64,000 bases of DNA from Kineosporia aurantiaca JCM 3230 (GTDB lineage Bacteria > Actinomycetota > Actinomycetes > Actinomycetales > Kineosporiaceae): contig JODP01000001.1 of the NCBI GenBank assembly GCA_000719025.1, positions 558,001-622,000 of the forward strand. The letters run 5' to 3'. The notes beneath the pieces are model-generated. The model was not told the DNA's origin. It worked only from the letters and a program-made list of their open reading frames with translations, and did not search any database. Shown one piece after another: positions 1 through 8,798 of this stretch (position 1 is its first letter; each line of letters opens with the position of its first letter). The position numbers and the translations under genes are program-made.

Positions 1-68
1 ATTGTTTTACTAAGTCAACGGCGTTGGGACCCGACGTCGACGAGCGGCACCGACGGAGGCCTGGACGC

Positions 69-1286
69 ATGCGGCAAGCCGGAACCAACCTCCCGAAGGT
101 CGGCCAGTACAACCGGGCCGTGGTGCTCGACCACATCCAGTTCGCGGACGGGATCAGCCGGGTGGAGATCGCCGAGCGGACCGGGCTGACCCCGCAGACC
201 GTGTCCGGCATCGTCCGGCGGCTGATCGGCGAGGGAATCGTCCGGGAGGACGGCCGGGGCACCTCCAGCGGAGGCAAGCCCCGAATGCGGCTGCGGGTCA
301 ACCCAGGAGCCGGAAGAGCGGTCGGAGTGGCCTTCGACCCGGCCGAATTATCCTGCGTAGTAGTCGATCTGCTGGGCAATCCGCTGGGCCGCCAGCGGCG
401 CCCGACTCCACCGCACGGCAGTCCGGACCAGATCGCCAGTTCCGTAGCGGAACTCGTCGACGAGGTTCTGGGTGATGCGGGCGTGCGCCGGGAAGAGGTG
501 CTGGGGTTGGGCTTCGTCACGCCAGGCCCGATCGATCTGACCCAGGGGCTCCTGGTCACGCCCCCGCAGTTGCCGGACTGGGACCGGGTGCCCCTGCAGC
601 GACTGGTCGCCGAGGCCACCGGCCTGCCGGTGACCCTGGACAATGACGCAACGGCCGCCGCCATCGGGGAGCGCTGGGCCGGGGCCGGGCGTGGCGTGGC
701 GAACTTTGCCTACTTCTTTCTGGGCACCGGCGTCGGCGGCGGACTGGTTCTCGGCCACCAGGTACACCGGGGAGGATCGATGAACGCCGCCGAATTCGGC
801 CACACCACCGTAGATCCCGACGGCCCGCAGTGCTACTGCGGGAATTTCGGGTGCTTGGAGACGCTGGTCAGCCCGGCCGCAATGGTGGCGGAGGCTCGGC
901 GGCGGCTGGCTTCCGGGTCCGAATCGTCGCTCTCGGCCAGAGGTCTCAAGCACACGGCCATCCTGCGGGCCGCAGCCGCCGGCGATGAACTCGCCGGCGG
1001 CATCGTGGACCGGGCGGCCGAGCAGGTCGCCACCGTCGTGGTCAACGTGGTGAACATTGTCGACGTGGATCTGGTGGTGCTGGGCGGGCACGGCATCCAG
1101 TACGTCGAGGACCGGTTCCGGGGGGCCGTCGAGCGCGCCCTTCAGACCCGGCCTCTGGCCCGGCGGATCCGTACGGCCCGGGTGGAACTCTCACCCCTGG
1201 CCCGCGACGCCGCCGCTATCGGCGGCGCCGCGCTGGTGCTGTATGCGACTTATTCACCCCGGGTTTCGGAGCTGCTCTCACTTTGA
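69..1286 (+). CDS. ROK-family transcriptional regulator
   Basis: A 405-residue sugar-responsive repressor type. Residues about 10-70 form a winged helix-turn-helix (the ISRVEIAERTGLTPQTVS stretch), followed by a ROK sugar-kinase-like domain. The ROK zinc site CYCGNFGCLE is present near residues 255-264 with the preceding GH pair, and an NDATAAA stretch marks the sugar-binding site. The N-terminal ATP-binding DxGGT motif of ROK kinases is absent (it reads VAFDPAE), so a regulator rather than a glucokinase is favoured. The ATG at 69 is chosen because GGAGG lies 9 nt upstream; a TTG at 24 is in frame but has no such site. Its 3' end overlaps the convergent DUF916 gene by 9 bp. The target is unknown: no sugar operon is adjacent on this side, and the upstream sequence is cut by the window edge. 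Confidence 0.9.
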   Translation: MRQAGTNLPKVGQYNRAVVLDHIQFADGISRVEIAERTGLTPQTVSGIVRRLIGEGIVREDGRGTSSGGKPRMRLRVNPGAGRAVGVAFDPAELSCVVVDLLGNPLGRQRRPTPPHGSPDQIASSVAELVDEVLGDAGVRREEVLGLGFVTPGPIDLTQGLLVTPPQLPDWDRVPLQRLVAEATGLPVTLDNDATAAAIGERWAGAGRGVANFAYFFLGTGVGGGLVLGHQVHRGGSMNAAEFGHTTVDPDGPQCYCGNFGCLETLVSPAAMVAEARRRLASGSESSLSARGLKHTAILRAAAAGDELAGGIVDRAAEQVATVVVNVVNIVDVDLVVLGGHGIQYVEDRFRGAVERALQTRPLARRIRTARVELSPLARDAAAIGGAALVLYATYSPRVSELLSL

Positions 1287-2318
1287 GGTCTGGAGGGCTT
1301 CCTTGACCGCTTCCTCGACCCGGGCGTCCTCCCGGGCCTTCCTGCGCGCCCGGTTCCGCCGGGAGATCCGGACCAGCCCGACGATGCCCAGAATCAGGAT
1401 GACCACCAGCAGGATCAGGGTCCACGGCAGGGCCCAGCCGGTGGCCGTGGCGGTCACCGGCGGCAGTGCGGTGCTGGAGCCCGCCGCGTCGACGATCACC
1501 GGAATCAGCCGGGTGGTCGCGGTCAGCTTGCCCGCCGGGGTCACGCCGGAGATGCGCTCGGAGACCTTCCAGCTCTCCCCCGGCAGCAACTGCGGCGGAG
1601 TGCTCTGCTGGGCCCCTTCGACCTTGAACTTGCCGGACGGTCCGACGATGGACGTCTTGCCCGAGCCGGAGAGGATGGCGTTGCCGGTGTTGCGGATCGT
1701 GTAAGTGACCTCGGCGTCGCCCTTCCCGGCCGGGTTCGGGGTGCCGTGGTACTTCGTCTTCAGGTCGTCGATCACGAAACCCGGCTTCAGGTCGCCGTCC
1801 ACCCGCAGCTTGATCTGGATGCCGAGACGGCGGTCAACGTTGATCGTCTCCGTCGCGTCCGGCTGCACCAGCGAGGTGACGATGCCACCGGCGTGGTCGC
1901 CGGGGGTGGCGTTCTCCGGAATGGTCACGGTGAACGGCACCTTCACGGTCTTGCCGGCCGGGATCGTCACACTGTCCTTGCCCGCGTGCACCCAGGCCCC
2001 CACCGCGATCGACTTCGCGCCCTTGGTCACCAGGTCCAGTTGCCCGGCCTCGGTGGTGAATCCGTCGGCGGCGTAGACCCCAAGGGTGAGTGGGTCCTTC
2101 CCGCGGTTGGCGACCACCAGATTGTCCTTGATCGTTGCCCCCGGCCGGAGGTCGTAGCTGTAGCTGGTGCGGTTGTGGCCGAAGTCGTTGGAGGCGGTCC
2201 GCACCGTCCAGGTGACGTCGTCGTTGCCCGCGGCCAGGGCACTGCCGGCGTTCGCGGCCCCGAGAACGGTTGCGCCGAGGGCGAGCACGACGGCGGCGAG
2301 GGACTTGAGGTGTCTCAT
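1278..2318 (-). CDS. DUF916 / WxL-interacting-type membrane protein
   Basis: A 346-residue cell-surface protein. It has a signal peptide (residues 1-30, ending SALA-AG), an Ig-like DUF916 region with the typical PGATIKDNLVVANRG and VPFTVTIPENATPGDHAGG stretches, a second beta-rich domain, then one transmembrane helix near residues 300-322 and a basic, Arg-rich cytoplasmic tail. In Firmicutes, DUF916 proteins are the membrane partners of WxL-domain surface proteins. Here it is transcribed directly after a secreted phosphoesterase whose C-terminus is WxL-like, so a role in holding that enzyme at the wall is inferred. The ATG at 2318 has AAGGA about 10 nt upstream and starts exactly at a signal peptide; a longer frame to 2378 runs through a hairpin and is rejected. 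Confidence 0.85.
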   Translation of the reverse strand: MRHLKSLAAVVLALGATVLGAANAGSALAAGNDDVTWTVRTASNDFGHNRTSYSYDLRPGATIKDNLVVANRGKDPLTLGVYAADGFTTEAGQLDLVTKGAKSIAVGAWVHAGKDSVTIPAGKTVKVPFTVTIPENATPGDHAGGIVTSLVQPDATETINVDRRLGIQIKLRVDGDLKPGFVIDDLKTKYHGTPNPAGKGDAEVTYTIRNTGNAILSGSGKTSIVGPSGKFKVEGAQQSTPPQLLPGESWKVSERISGVTPAGKLTATTRLIPVIVDAAGSSTALPPVTATATGWALPWTLILLVVILILGIVGLVRISRRNRARRKAREDARVEEAVKEALQTSK

Positions 2319-2345
2319 GAGAACAATCCTTGGGCGAAGAAGAAG

Positions 2346-2379
2346 GGTGGGATGGCCGGTGCGACCCGGCCACCCCACC
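2346..2379 (-). terminator. Hairpin between phosphoesterase and DUF916 genes (attenuator)
   Basis: GGTGGG(2346-2351) and TGGCCGG(2353-2359) pair with CCGGCCA(2366-2372) and CCCACC(2374-2379) around a 6-nt loop, with one A-C mismatch. It sits between the phosphoesterase stop and the DUF916 ribosome binding site, with no U-run, so it may be an mRNA-stabilising or partial-termination element that lets the secreted enzyme outnumber its anchor. Confidence 0.5.
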
Positions 2380-2392
2380 GGTGGTGCGGAAA

Positions 2393-4306
2393 TCAGCTGC
2401 TCAGCGCAGTGATCGTGAGCGTGGCCCGGTAGCTGCCCTCGTCCACCGTGTCCGGCAGCTTCAGGTCGAGCCCGGCCCCGAGCTTGGCCTCGCCCTTCGC
2501 GTGCCCCTGGTCGGCCTGACCGAGGGTGCGCGAGACGGACAGACCGTCGGTGCCGTCGATCCCGGAGGCGACCGCCTCACCGGCCTTGGCCCCGGCGCCG
2601 GCCGTGGCCACCTCCGGGGTCCAGCCCAGGTAGGAACCGGGGAAGGTCTTGTCGCCGTCCTTGAAGTCACCGACCGAGGCCGAGATCGACCACGGGGCCT
2701 GGGTGGACCGGGTGTCGGTCACCGTGATCGGGTTGATCTTGCCCTTGGCCTCGAGGTACTTGCCGTCCTGGTCCTCGGCGGTGCCGAGGTCGACCAGGCC
2801 GTTGTCCCCGTCGATGGTCCAGCCGAACGACCCGGCCGCGGCCTGCGGCACGGTGACCTGGATCTCCTGGCCGACGCCGCCGGCGTGCGAGGGGTGCACG
2901 GTCACCTTGTCCACCGTGGTGCCGACCTGGCCCTGGCTGCGCAGGTTCTCGACCACCAGCTTGTCGCTGCGCACCTGGACCTTGACGTACGTCCGCACAT
3001 GCTCCTGGTTCTGCACCGAGTTGTACCAGTAGTTCGACGGGTTCAGCGGGTCGGCGCCGTTCCCGGCGCCGCTGGTGCCGCTGTTGTCCGGCGCGGTGAT
3101 GTCGTAGTACTTCGAGCCCGAGGCCGAGTTCGCGGTCACGTAGAGCACGCCACCGGGGCCCGGGTACACGTCGGCCTGACCCGGCTTCTCGTCGGCGTCC
3201 GCCTTCTCGCCGTTCTTGATCAGGTAGCTCCGGGTGTAGCTGTGGTCGTGGCCCTGGAGCACCAGGTCGACGCCGAGCTTGGAGAACGTGGTCGGGAAGT
3301 CGACCCGGCGGACCTTGTTGTCGGCGTCCTTCGCGTGGCTGGCCGGCGAGTAGATCGAGTGGTGGTAGACGAGGACCTTGTACTTGGCCTCGCCGCCGTG
3401 CTTCGCGATCACGTCGGAGACGTAGCCCAGGTGGGCCTCGTCGCCGCCTCCGCCCGAGGCGCTGGTGTAGCTGTTGCTGTTCAGGTCGATGAACAGGACG
3501 TCCTTGTAGACGTACCAGTAGTCGCCACCCGAGCTGTTCGAGGCCGGGTCGCCGTTGACGTAGTACGAGCCCGAGCGGTCGGTGTTCGGGGTGGCCAGGT
3601 GCTGCTCGTAGGCCTTGCCGCCGACGTCGTGGTTGCCGATCGTGGCCGCCCACGGCACCTGACGCAGCTCGTCGGGGGCCAGGAAGGCGTCCCACTGGCT
3701 CTCGGTGTTCGCGGTCTCGACCTGGTCGCCGCCGGAGACCAGGATCTCCGCGTCCGGGTTGGCCTTGGTGGCCACGTCCAGCGTGTCCTGCCAGCCGGCC
3801 TGGTCGCTGGCCACGTTGCCGGAGGCGCCGATCTGCGGGTCGCCCAGGAACAGGAAGTCGTAGTCCCCGTCGAAGTCATGGGTCTTGAACGTGTACGTCT
3901 TCGACCAGGCGCCGTCGGCCCCGACCCGGTAGGAGTAGGTGGTGTTCTCGGCCAGGCCGGTGAGTGTGGCGTGCCGGTTGAACCCGCCGCTGGTGGCCAG
4001 GTTCGCGCCGCCGATGGCGGAGAAGCTCAGCGCACTGGCCGGGAACTCGCCGTCGACGACCTGGGACGCCGGGGCGAGCTCGGCGACCTGGGTGGTGTCG
4101 GCCGAGGTGTACCAGGTGATGATGCGCTGCGACTCGTCGGCGCCGACGCCGAGGATGACCCCGGTCTGGGTGGCCGCGTCCGCCGCCAGGGCGGGAGCGG
4201 CGAAACCACCGGCCGTGACGCTGATTCCCAGCGCCAGAGCGGCGATCGGCATCACGCACCGACGGCGGGTGAACCGCCGCGGCCGGGATGCGTTCATGGA
4301 AGACAC
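2393..4306 (-). CDS. Secreted metallophosphoesterase (purple acid phosphatase type) with WxL-like C-terminus
   Basis: A 637-residue exported phosphoesterase. After a signal peptide (residues 1-41) comes a fibronectin-like purple acid phosphatase N-domain (about 45-140), then the dinuclear metal core with all expected motifs: GDPQ (155), GGDQ (192), GNHD (224), VYHHS and GHDH. Residues from about 420 are beta-rich. The last 110 residues (APWSISASVGDF, SYLGWTP, and a terminal LKLPDTVDEGSYRATLTIT) look like the peptidoglycan-binding WxL domain of Firmicutes surface proteins. GTG at 4306 is preferred over ATG 4297 because AAAGGG lies about 11 nt upstream. It likely heads an operon with the DUF916 gene 74 bp downstream. 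A direct repeat like a PHO box lies 56 bp upstream of the start, which fits phosphate-starvation control. Substrate is unknown; nucleotides or phospholipid phosphates are possible. Confidence 0.88.
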   Translation of the reverse strand: MSSMNASRPRRFTRRRCVMPIAALALGISVTAGGFAAPALAADAATQTGVILGVGADESQRIITWYTSADTTQVAELAPASQVVDGEFPASALSFSAIGGANLATSGGFNRHATLTGLAENTTYSYRVGADGAWSKTYTFKTHDFDGDYDFLFLGDPQIGASGNVASDQAGWQDTLDVATKANPDAEILVSGGDQVETANTESQWDAFLAPDELRQVPWAATIGNHDVGGKAYEQHLATPNTDRSGSYYVNGDPASNSSGGDYWYVYKDVLFIDLNSNSYTSASGGGGDEAHLGYVSDVIAKHGGEAKYKVLVYHHSIYSPASHAKDADNKVRRVDFPTTFSKLGVDLVLQGHDHSYTRSYLIKNGEKADADEKPGQADVYPGPGGVLYVTANSASGSKYYDITAPDNSGTSGAGNGADPLNPSNYWYNSVQNQEHVRTYVKVQVRSDKLVVENLRSQGQVGTTVDKVTVHPSHAGGVGQEIQVTVPQAAAGSFGWTIDGDNGLVDLGTAEDQDGKYLEAKGKINPITVTDTRSTQAPWSISASVGDFKDGDKTFPGSYLGWTPEVATAGAGAKAGEAVASGIDGTDGLSVSRTLGQADQGHAKGEAKLGAGLDLKLPDTVDEGSYRATLTITALSS

Positions 4307-4361
4307 GTGAGGTTGATCCCTTTCTGGGAAATTCCTATGAGAGCGAGCCCAATCTGGCGAT

Positions 4362-4383
4362 CGTTCGTGAACGCGGCATGAAC
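4362..4383 (-). promoter_or_regulatory. Candidate PHO box (two 11-nt direct repeats)
   Basis: On the minus strand the sequence reads GTTCATGCCGC followed at once by GTTCACGAACG, two 11-nt units each starting GTTCA. Actinobacterial PhoP boxes are tandem 11-nt units with a GTTCACC-like start. It lies 56 bp upstream of the metallophosphoesterase start. Assignment is by pattern only. Confidence 0.5.
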
Positions 4384-4436
4384 CACCGGGGTGATCTTGC
4401 TAGCGATCCGCGTAAGTCGCCTCTTTGGAGGCTTTT

Positions 4437-5636
4437 TCAGAACCCCAGAACCCGTTCCGCGAACCAGAACAGGCCCACCACCGAGACTATGGCCGACACC
4501 ACACCGCTGACCCAGAGCCCGGCCCGCGGGGCCCGGTGCCGGATCAGGGTCAGCGCCGGGAACAACAGGATGATCAGGCCGAGCTGCACCGCCTCGATCC
4601 CGACGTTGAAGACCAGCAGCGACCACAGCAGAGTCCAGGAGAAGGCCTCGTCGATCCCCAGCGCCCCGGCAAAACCCAGGCCGTGCACCAATCCGAAGCA
4701 GAACACCACCCCGAGCCGGGCCCAGCCTGCCCGGTCCAGGCTGAAATGGCCCTCACCAGCGTTGATGTCGCTGACCTGGGAGCCCCGACGCCAGAGTCGC
4801 CAGAGATACCAGGCGGCGACCACGGCGATCGACAGGGCGATGACCGGCTCGACCACCGAGGGCGGGATGTGCACCAGGCCGAGCGCGGCCAGCACGAAGG
4901 TCACCGAGTGGGCGAGGGTGAACGACGTGGCCGCCAGCACCACTTCGCGCAGCCGCCGGGAGCCGACGATCAGCGCCAGAAGGAACAAGATGTGGTCCGG
5001 ACCACCCAGCAGGTGCTCGGCGCCGAGCCGGAAGAACTCCCAGAACCGCGCTGTTCCGGTCTGGGAGAGCGAGACCGACGCCGCGCCGGCATCCAGGGCG
5101 GCGCTGCCGGAGCGGCCGTCGACGTCGTAGGTGAGGATGGTCTTGGTGCCCCGGACGTATCCCTCGGAGTCCGGGAACAGCCGGCTCGTGATCCGGTAGT
5201 CGCCGTGCTCGGAGCCCGTGCAGGTGTGGTCGAGAGTGATGAAGGCATAGGGCACACCGTCGCGCTGAGCGATCTTCACGTCACCGGTCTGCGTGGATGT
5301 GCAGTTCTCGCCGCCCTTCTCGACGGTCAGACGAGGGCCGACGTAGGCCAGCACCGCCTTCGCGTGGCCTTGGAGCGCCGCGGTCTCGGCCTGCGGGTCC
5401 CCGTCGTCGAAAGCCGCCGTCCCGTCCTGGAACAGTGCGTCGTCCTGCTGATCGTCCGCGGCCGAGACCACCAGCAGATCGTATTCCAGGCCGAGTTCGG
5501 TTCGCAGGTGGCCCTTCTCGGGTGAGGTCGCCTGGGCGTAGACGACCGAGCTGAACCCGTGGGCGAAGGCCGGCGCGGCGCCGAGCACGAGCCCGAAGGC
5601 GACGACAATCCCGAGGATGAGGGATCGGGGGGACAT
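4437..5636 (-). CDS. HupE/UreJ-family membrane protein
   Basis: A 399-residue protein with a signal peptide (residues 1-26, ending AFA-HG), an extracytoplasmic domain to about residue 205, and a C-terminal block of about six transmembrane helices. The membrane part carries the HupE/UreJ_2 signatures GAEHLLGGPDHILFL, FTLAHSVT and FGLVHGLGFAG, whose conserved His and Asp residues suggest metal handling. HupE/UreJ relatives are linked to nickel or cobalt supply, but the long two-domain actinobacterial form has no proven substrate. GAAGGAG sits 5-6 nt before the ATG. It is transcribed in the same direction as the phosphoesterase, 130 bp upstream of it, and a hairpin-forming GCCTC/GAGGC pair follows its stop, so it is probably a separate unit. 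Confidence 0.82.
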   Translation of the reverse strand: MSPRSLILGIVVAFGLVLGAAPAFAHGFSSVVYAQATSPEKGHLRTELGLEYDLLVVSAADDQQDDALFQDGTAAFDDGDPQAETAALQGHAKAVLAYVGPRLTVEKGGENCTSTQTGDVKIAQRDGVPYAFITLDHTCTGSEHGDYRITSRLFPDSEGYVRGTKTILTYDVDGRSGSAALDAGAASVSLSQTGTARFWEFFRLGAEHLLGGPDHILFLLALIVGSRRLREVVLAATSFTLAHSVTFVLAALGLVHIPPSVVEPVIALSIAVVAAWYLWRLWRRGSQVSDINAGEGHFSLDRAGWARLGVVFCFGLVHGLGFAGALGIDEAFSWTLLWSLLVFNVGIEAVQLGLIILLFPALTLIRHRAPRAGLWVSGVVSAIVSVVGLFWFAERVLGF

Positions 5637-5775
5637 GGAGCTCCTTCGGTTGGCGCGTCACGCTCCCGTCCGCACATGAACTGCACAGGATTCGCGCGCC
5701 AACGGAAATCAAACAAACCAGACCGAAACGATCACGATTCTCGAAAGCGCCCTTAGAACCGGTAAAAAGAGACGC

Positions 5776-6447
5776 GTGTACTCCCCACGCCGGGTGCTCG
5801 GCCTCTTCGCCGCCGCCACTCTGACCACCCTCCTCGCCGGCTGCGGCTCCGGCGACGACTGGTCCCAGCCCCACCCCGAGCCGACCGCTCTGGGCGTCCT
5901 GAAAGCGGGTTTCAGCGACCCCACCACGACTCCCGCTCCGGAGTCGACCATCACACCGGCGCCGGGATCGTGGGACGAAGTGCACCCGCCCAAGGGTTAT
6001 CGCGTGGTACTGCTCACAGCCGGCTCCGACGCACCGACCCAAACGCTCACGGCCGCGGTGACCGGCTGGGCCGACGACGAGGACGTGGATCTACGGACGA
6101 TCGCGGCGGGCACCGGCGACGCTCTGGTGCCGAGCATCACGAAGGCCATTGCGATGCACCCGGACCTGATCATCAGTGCCGGTAACGACCTGATCGACCC
6201 CCTCACCGTGGTCTCGGCCAGCCGGCTCGACCAGCAGTTCCTCACGATCGGGGCCGAGGTCGCCGAGCCGACCGGGAACGTGACGGCGGTGGACTGGACG
6301 GGTGGGTCGTTCCGGGGTGAAGGGCTGGAGGCCTCCTCCCCTTACGATCCGGCCACGTTCACCTCCGAGCGGTCCGCCGCGGCGGTCCGGGCCGGGGCGG
6401 CAGCGGTGCTCAATCGGCTGACCGGGATCGTGGTCTGGCTCTCGTGA
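5776..6447 (+). CDS. Putative lipoprotein, periplasmic-binding-like
   Basis: A 223-residue lipoprotein. The first 24 residues form a signal sequence ending in the lipobox LLAGC. The rest contains an alternating beta-alpha pattern (YRVVLLTAG, DLRTIAAG, PDLIISAGNDLIDP, QFLTIGAEVAEP) that resembles one lobe of BMP-type or LacI-like periplasmic binding proteins, but the protein is too short for a full two-lobe receptor. No catalytic motif is visible. The GTG start is preceded by only a weak AAGAGA site. It is divergent from the HupE gene and convergent with the GGDEF-EAL gene. Function is not assigned. Confidence 0.6.
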   Translation: MYSPRRVLGLFAAATLTTLLAGCGSGDDWSQPHPEPTALGVLKAGFSDPTTTPAPESTITPAPGSWDEVHPPKGYRVVLLTAGSDAPTQTLTAAVTGWADDEDVDLRTIAAGTGDALVPSITKAIAMHPDLIISAGNDLIDPLTVVSASRLDQQFLTIGAEVAEPTGNVTAVDWTGGSFRGEGLEASSPYDPATFTSERSAAAVRAGAAAVLNRLTGIVVWLS

Positions 6448-6485
6448 ACCCGGCCGCCGGCTGAGATCACGGGGCCGGGAAGACG

Positions 6486-8701
6486 TCATCCGTCCCGGCG
6501 AGCGGCCGGAACCGGGCCGGTCCGGACCTCCTGGAAAGCACTTTCCGCATATTCGGAGGCCGACAGCGGGCGCGCGAAGAGGTACCCCTGGCCGTAGCGG
6601 ATACCGAGTTCGATCAGCTGGTCCCGCTGTTCCCCGGTCTCGATCCCCTCGGCCAGGACCTCCAGACCGAGGCTCTCGGCCATGGTGTTCACCGCGGCCA
6701 CGAGCTGGATCTGGGCCTCGTTCAGGGGAGTCACCACCGAACGGTCGAGCTTGAGCATCCGGATCGGGAAGCGCAGCAGGTACTCCAGGGATGTGTAGCC
6801 GGTTCCGTAGTCGTCCAGATAGATCTGCACCCCGGCGGTGTCGAGCCGTTCCAGGGTCCGCTCGGCCGGGGTGTCCGCCGACAGCTGATGATGCTCGGTG
6901 ATCTCCAGGTGCAGCAGTGACGGTGGCAGCGAGTGGCGGGCCAGGGCCTCCAGGACGCGATCGGCCAGCCGGTGGTCGTCCAGGCTGTCGCGGGTGAGGT
7001 TGACACTGACCGGAAGCACCCGCAGACCCTGGTCGCGCCAGGCGGCCAGCTGGGCGAGGACGTCACGCAGGACGGCGGCGTCCAGTTCCGCGTCGAGACT
7101 GTTGCTGCTGACCAGCCCGAGGAAGGCGTCCGGAGCCAGCAGGCCCAGCTCCGGATGCCGCCACCGGACCAGCGCCTCGGCCCCGATCAGCTGCCCGGAA
7201 CCGAGGTCGACCAGGGGCTGGTACTTGATCTCGAGATGCCCGACATCGGGATCCCCGGCCCCCAGCAGCTGCCGGATCTGGCGGGTGAGGGTGAGCCGCC
7301 GGGCCACCGCGGCCCGCATTTCCGGATGAAAGGTCAGGGCCTGGTCGCCGCCGGCCGCCTTCGCCGCGTACATCGCAACGTCGGCGTGGGTGAACAACTC
7401 GGCCAGGGTGGTGCCCGCCCGGGCGTCGGCGATGCCAATGCTGGCACCGATCTGAAGGACGAGATCGCCGACCACGAAGGGGTCCTGCAGCAGGTTCAGG
7501 AAATGGCCGGCCACCCCGGGGGCCAGGTCGGTCCGGACGAGGACGCCGAACTCGTCGCCTCCCAGCCGGGCCACCACCCCTTCCTCCCCCGTCGCCAGGA
7601 TCAGCCGGTCCCGCAGACGCAGCAGCAGCACATCCCCGACGTCGTGTCCGTGCGCGTCGTTGACCTGCCGGAACTCGTCGACGTCGATCAGCAGCAGGCT
7701 CACCCCGCCGGCCGGCGCAGCCTCGTCGAAGGCCCGGGCGAGGCCGTGCCGATTGACCAGGTCGGTCAGGGAATCGTGCTCGGCGAGGTGCTCGCTCGAC
7801 CGCAGAGCGGTGCTGCCCCGCACCAGGCAGAGGGCGGCGATGCTGGCCCCGGCCGCCAGCAACGACCAGCGCGGCAGGCTCTGGGCCCCGCAGAGCTCGG
7901 CCACCCACGACACGCCCAGGGGGACCAGGACCAGCGGAAGCAGGCCCAGCAGCGAGGTGGAGGGGCGACGGCGTTGTCCGAACGTCTCGGCGCTGAACGT
8001 CTTGGTCATCGACGGGTGCAGCGCGGCGACCCCGAACATCAGCATGACGACGACGCCCAGAACCTGGCTCGGTTCTCCGGGCAGCGACAGCCGCCGGCCG
8101 TGGACGGCCGAGGACAGGTCGAAGGCCAGCGCGAGAACCGCGGCCCCGAGGACCAGGACCAGGCTCGGCCCAGGAAGGCGCCGGGACGCCGCGAACCACA
8201 CCAGCAGGCCGAACAGCACCACGTCGAGGCCGGAGACCAGGACTGCGGTGAGGCTCGCGCTGCCGCTTGCCCCGGTAGTGAGGATCTGGGCGCCGATGAG
8301 GATCAGCACGATCGCGACGATGAGGAGATCCAGGCCGGCCTTGAGCCACCGGATCGAGGGCTGGTTGCCGGAGAGCAAGGCGTGCAGAATCACCCCGGTC
8401 GCGACCGCCTGACCGGCCCAGACACAGGCGACGGCGGGTGCGGTGATGCGTCCCTGTAGGTGCACCAGGAGGTTCCCGGTCGTCCAGCCCGCCAGCATCA
8501 GGGCCACCAGCAGCCAGGACACCGATCCCGGGCGATGCCACCGGACCCGATCAGAATCATCCCGATCGCCACGAATCCGGCCAGGACGAGACCGCCGGAG
8601 CGCAGATCCCGATCGATCGTCAGCCCGGTGGCCACGACCCCGGTGCCGCCCAGCAGCAACCAGGCCAACCGTGCCGCAGGTACCGTCCGCCCGAAGTCCA
8701 C
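6486..8701 (-). pseudogene. GGDEF-EAL c-di-GMP protein with apparent frameshift in the N-terminal membrane region
   Basis: This encodes a multi-helix membrane domain, a GGDEF domain (intact GGDEF motif in ARLGGDEFGVLV) and an EAL domain (GAEALVRW, LDDYGTGYTSLEYL). The domain order suits a bifunctional cyclase/phosphodiesterase of cyclic di-GMP. The frame that carries the catalytic domains, if extended upstream of about 8530, reads only Arg-rich non-protein-like sequence. The natural N-terminus (GTG at 8701, then LAWLLLGGTGVVATG and LVLAGFVAIGMILIG helices) lies in another frame that stops at 8498. The two join if one base is added near 8524-8540, beside a CCCGGG run. So either a recent 1-bp deletion inactivates the gene or it is a sequencing error. 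No RxxD inhibitory site precedes GGDEF. From 8498 downward the catalytic part is fully open. Confidence 0.8.
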
Positions 8702-8743
8702 TCTCGTGACTCGGGTTCAACCGTCACCACCTTGAGCAGCCGA

Positions 8744-8777
8744 GAGGGGCCCGCGGACCGGAACCCGCGAACCCCTC
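8744..8777 (-). terminator. Terminator hairpin after the GH16 gene
   Basis: GAGGGG(8744-8749) and CGCGG(8752-8756) pair with CCGCG(8765-8769) and CCCCTC(8772-8777), with a CC/AA internal loop and an 8-nt loop. It begins 22 bp beyond the GH16 stop. Confidence 0.55.
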
Positions 8778-8798
8778 CCCGCCCGTTGCTCCTGGCTC

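Noticed and set aside
2330..4381. A 683-codon frame on the plus strand opposite the phosphoesterase
   Set aside because: Low-complexity Val/Gly/Arg composition with no domain; the minus-strand gene has all metal-binding motifs and a signal peptide.
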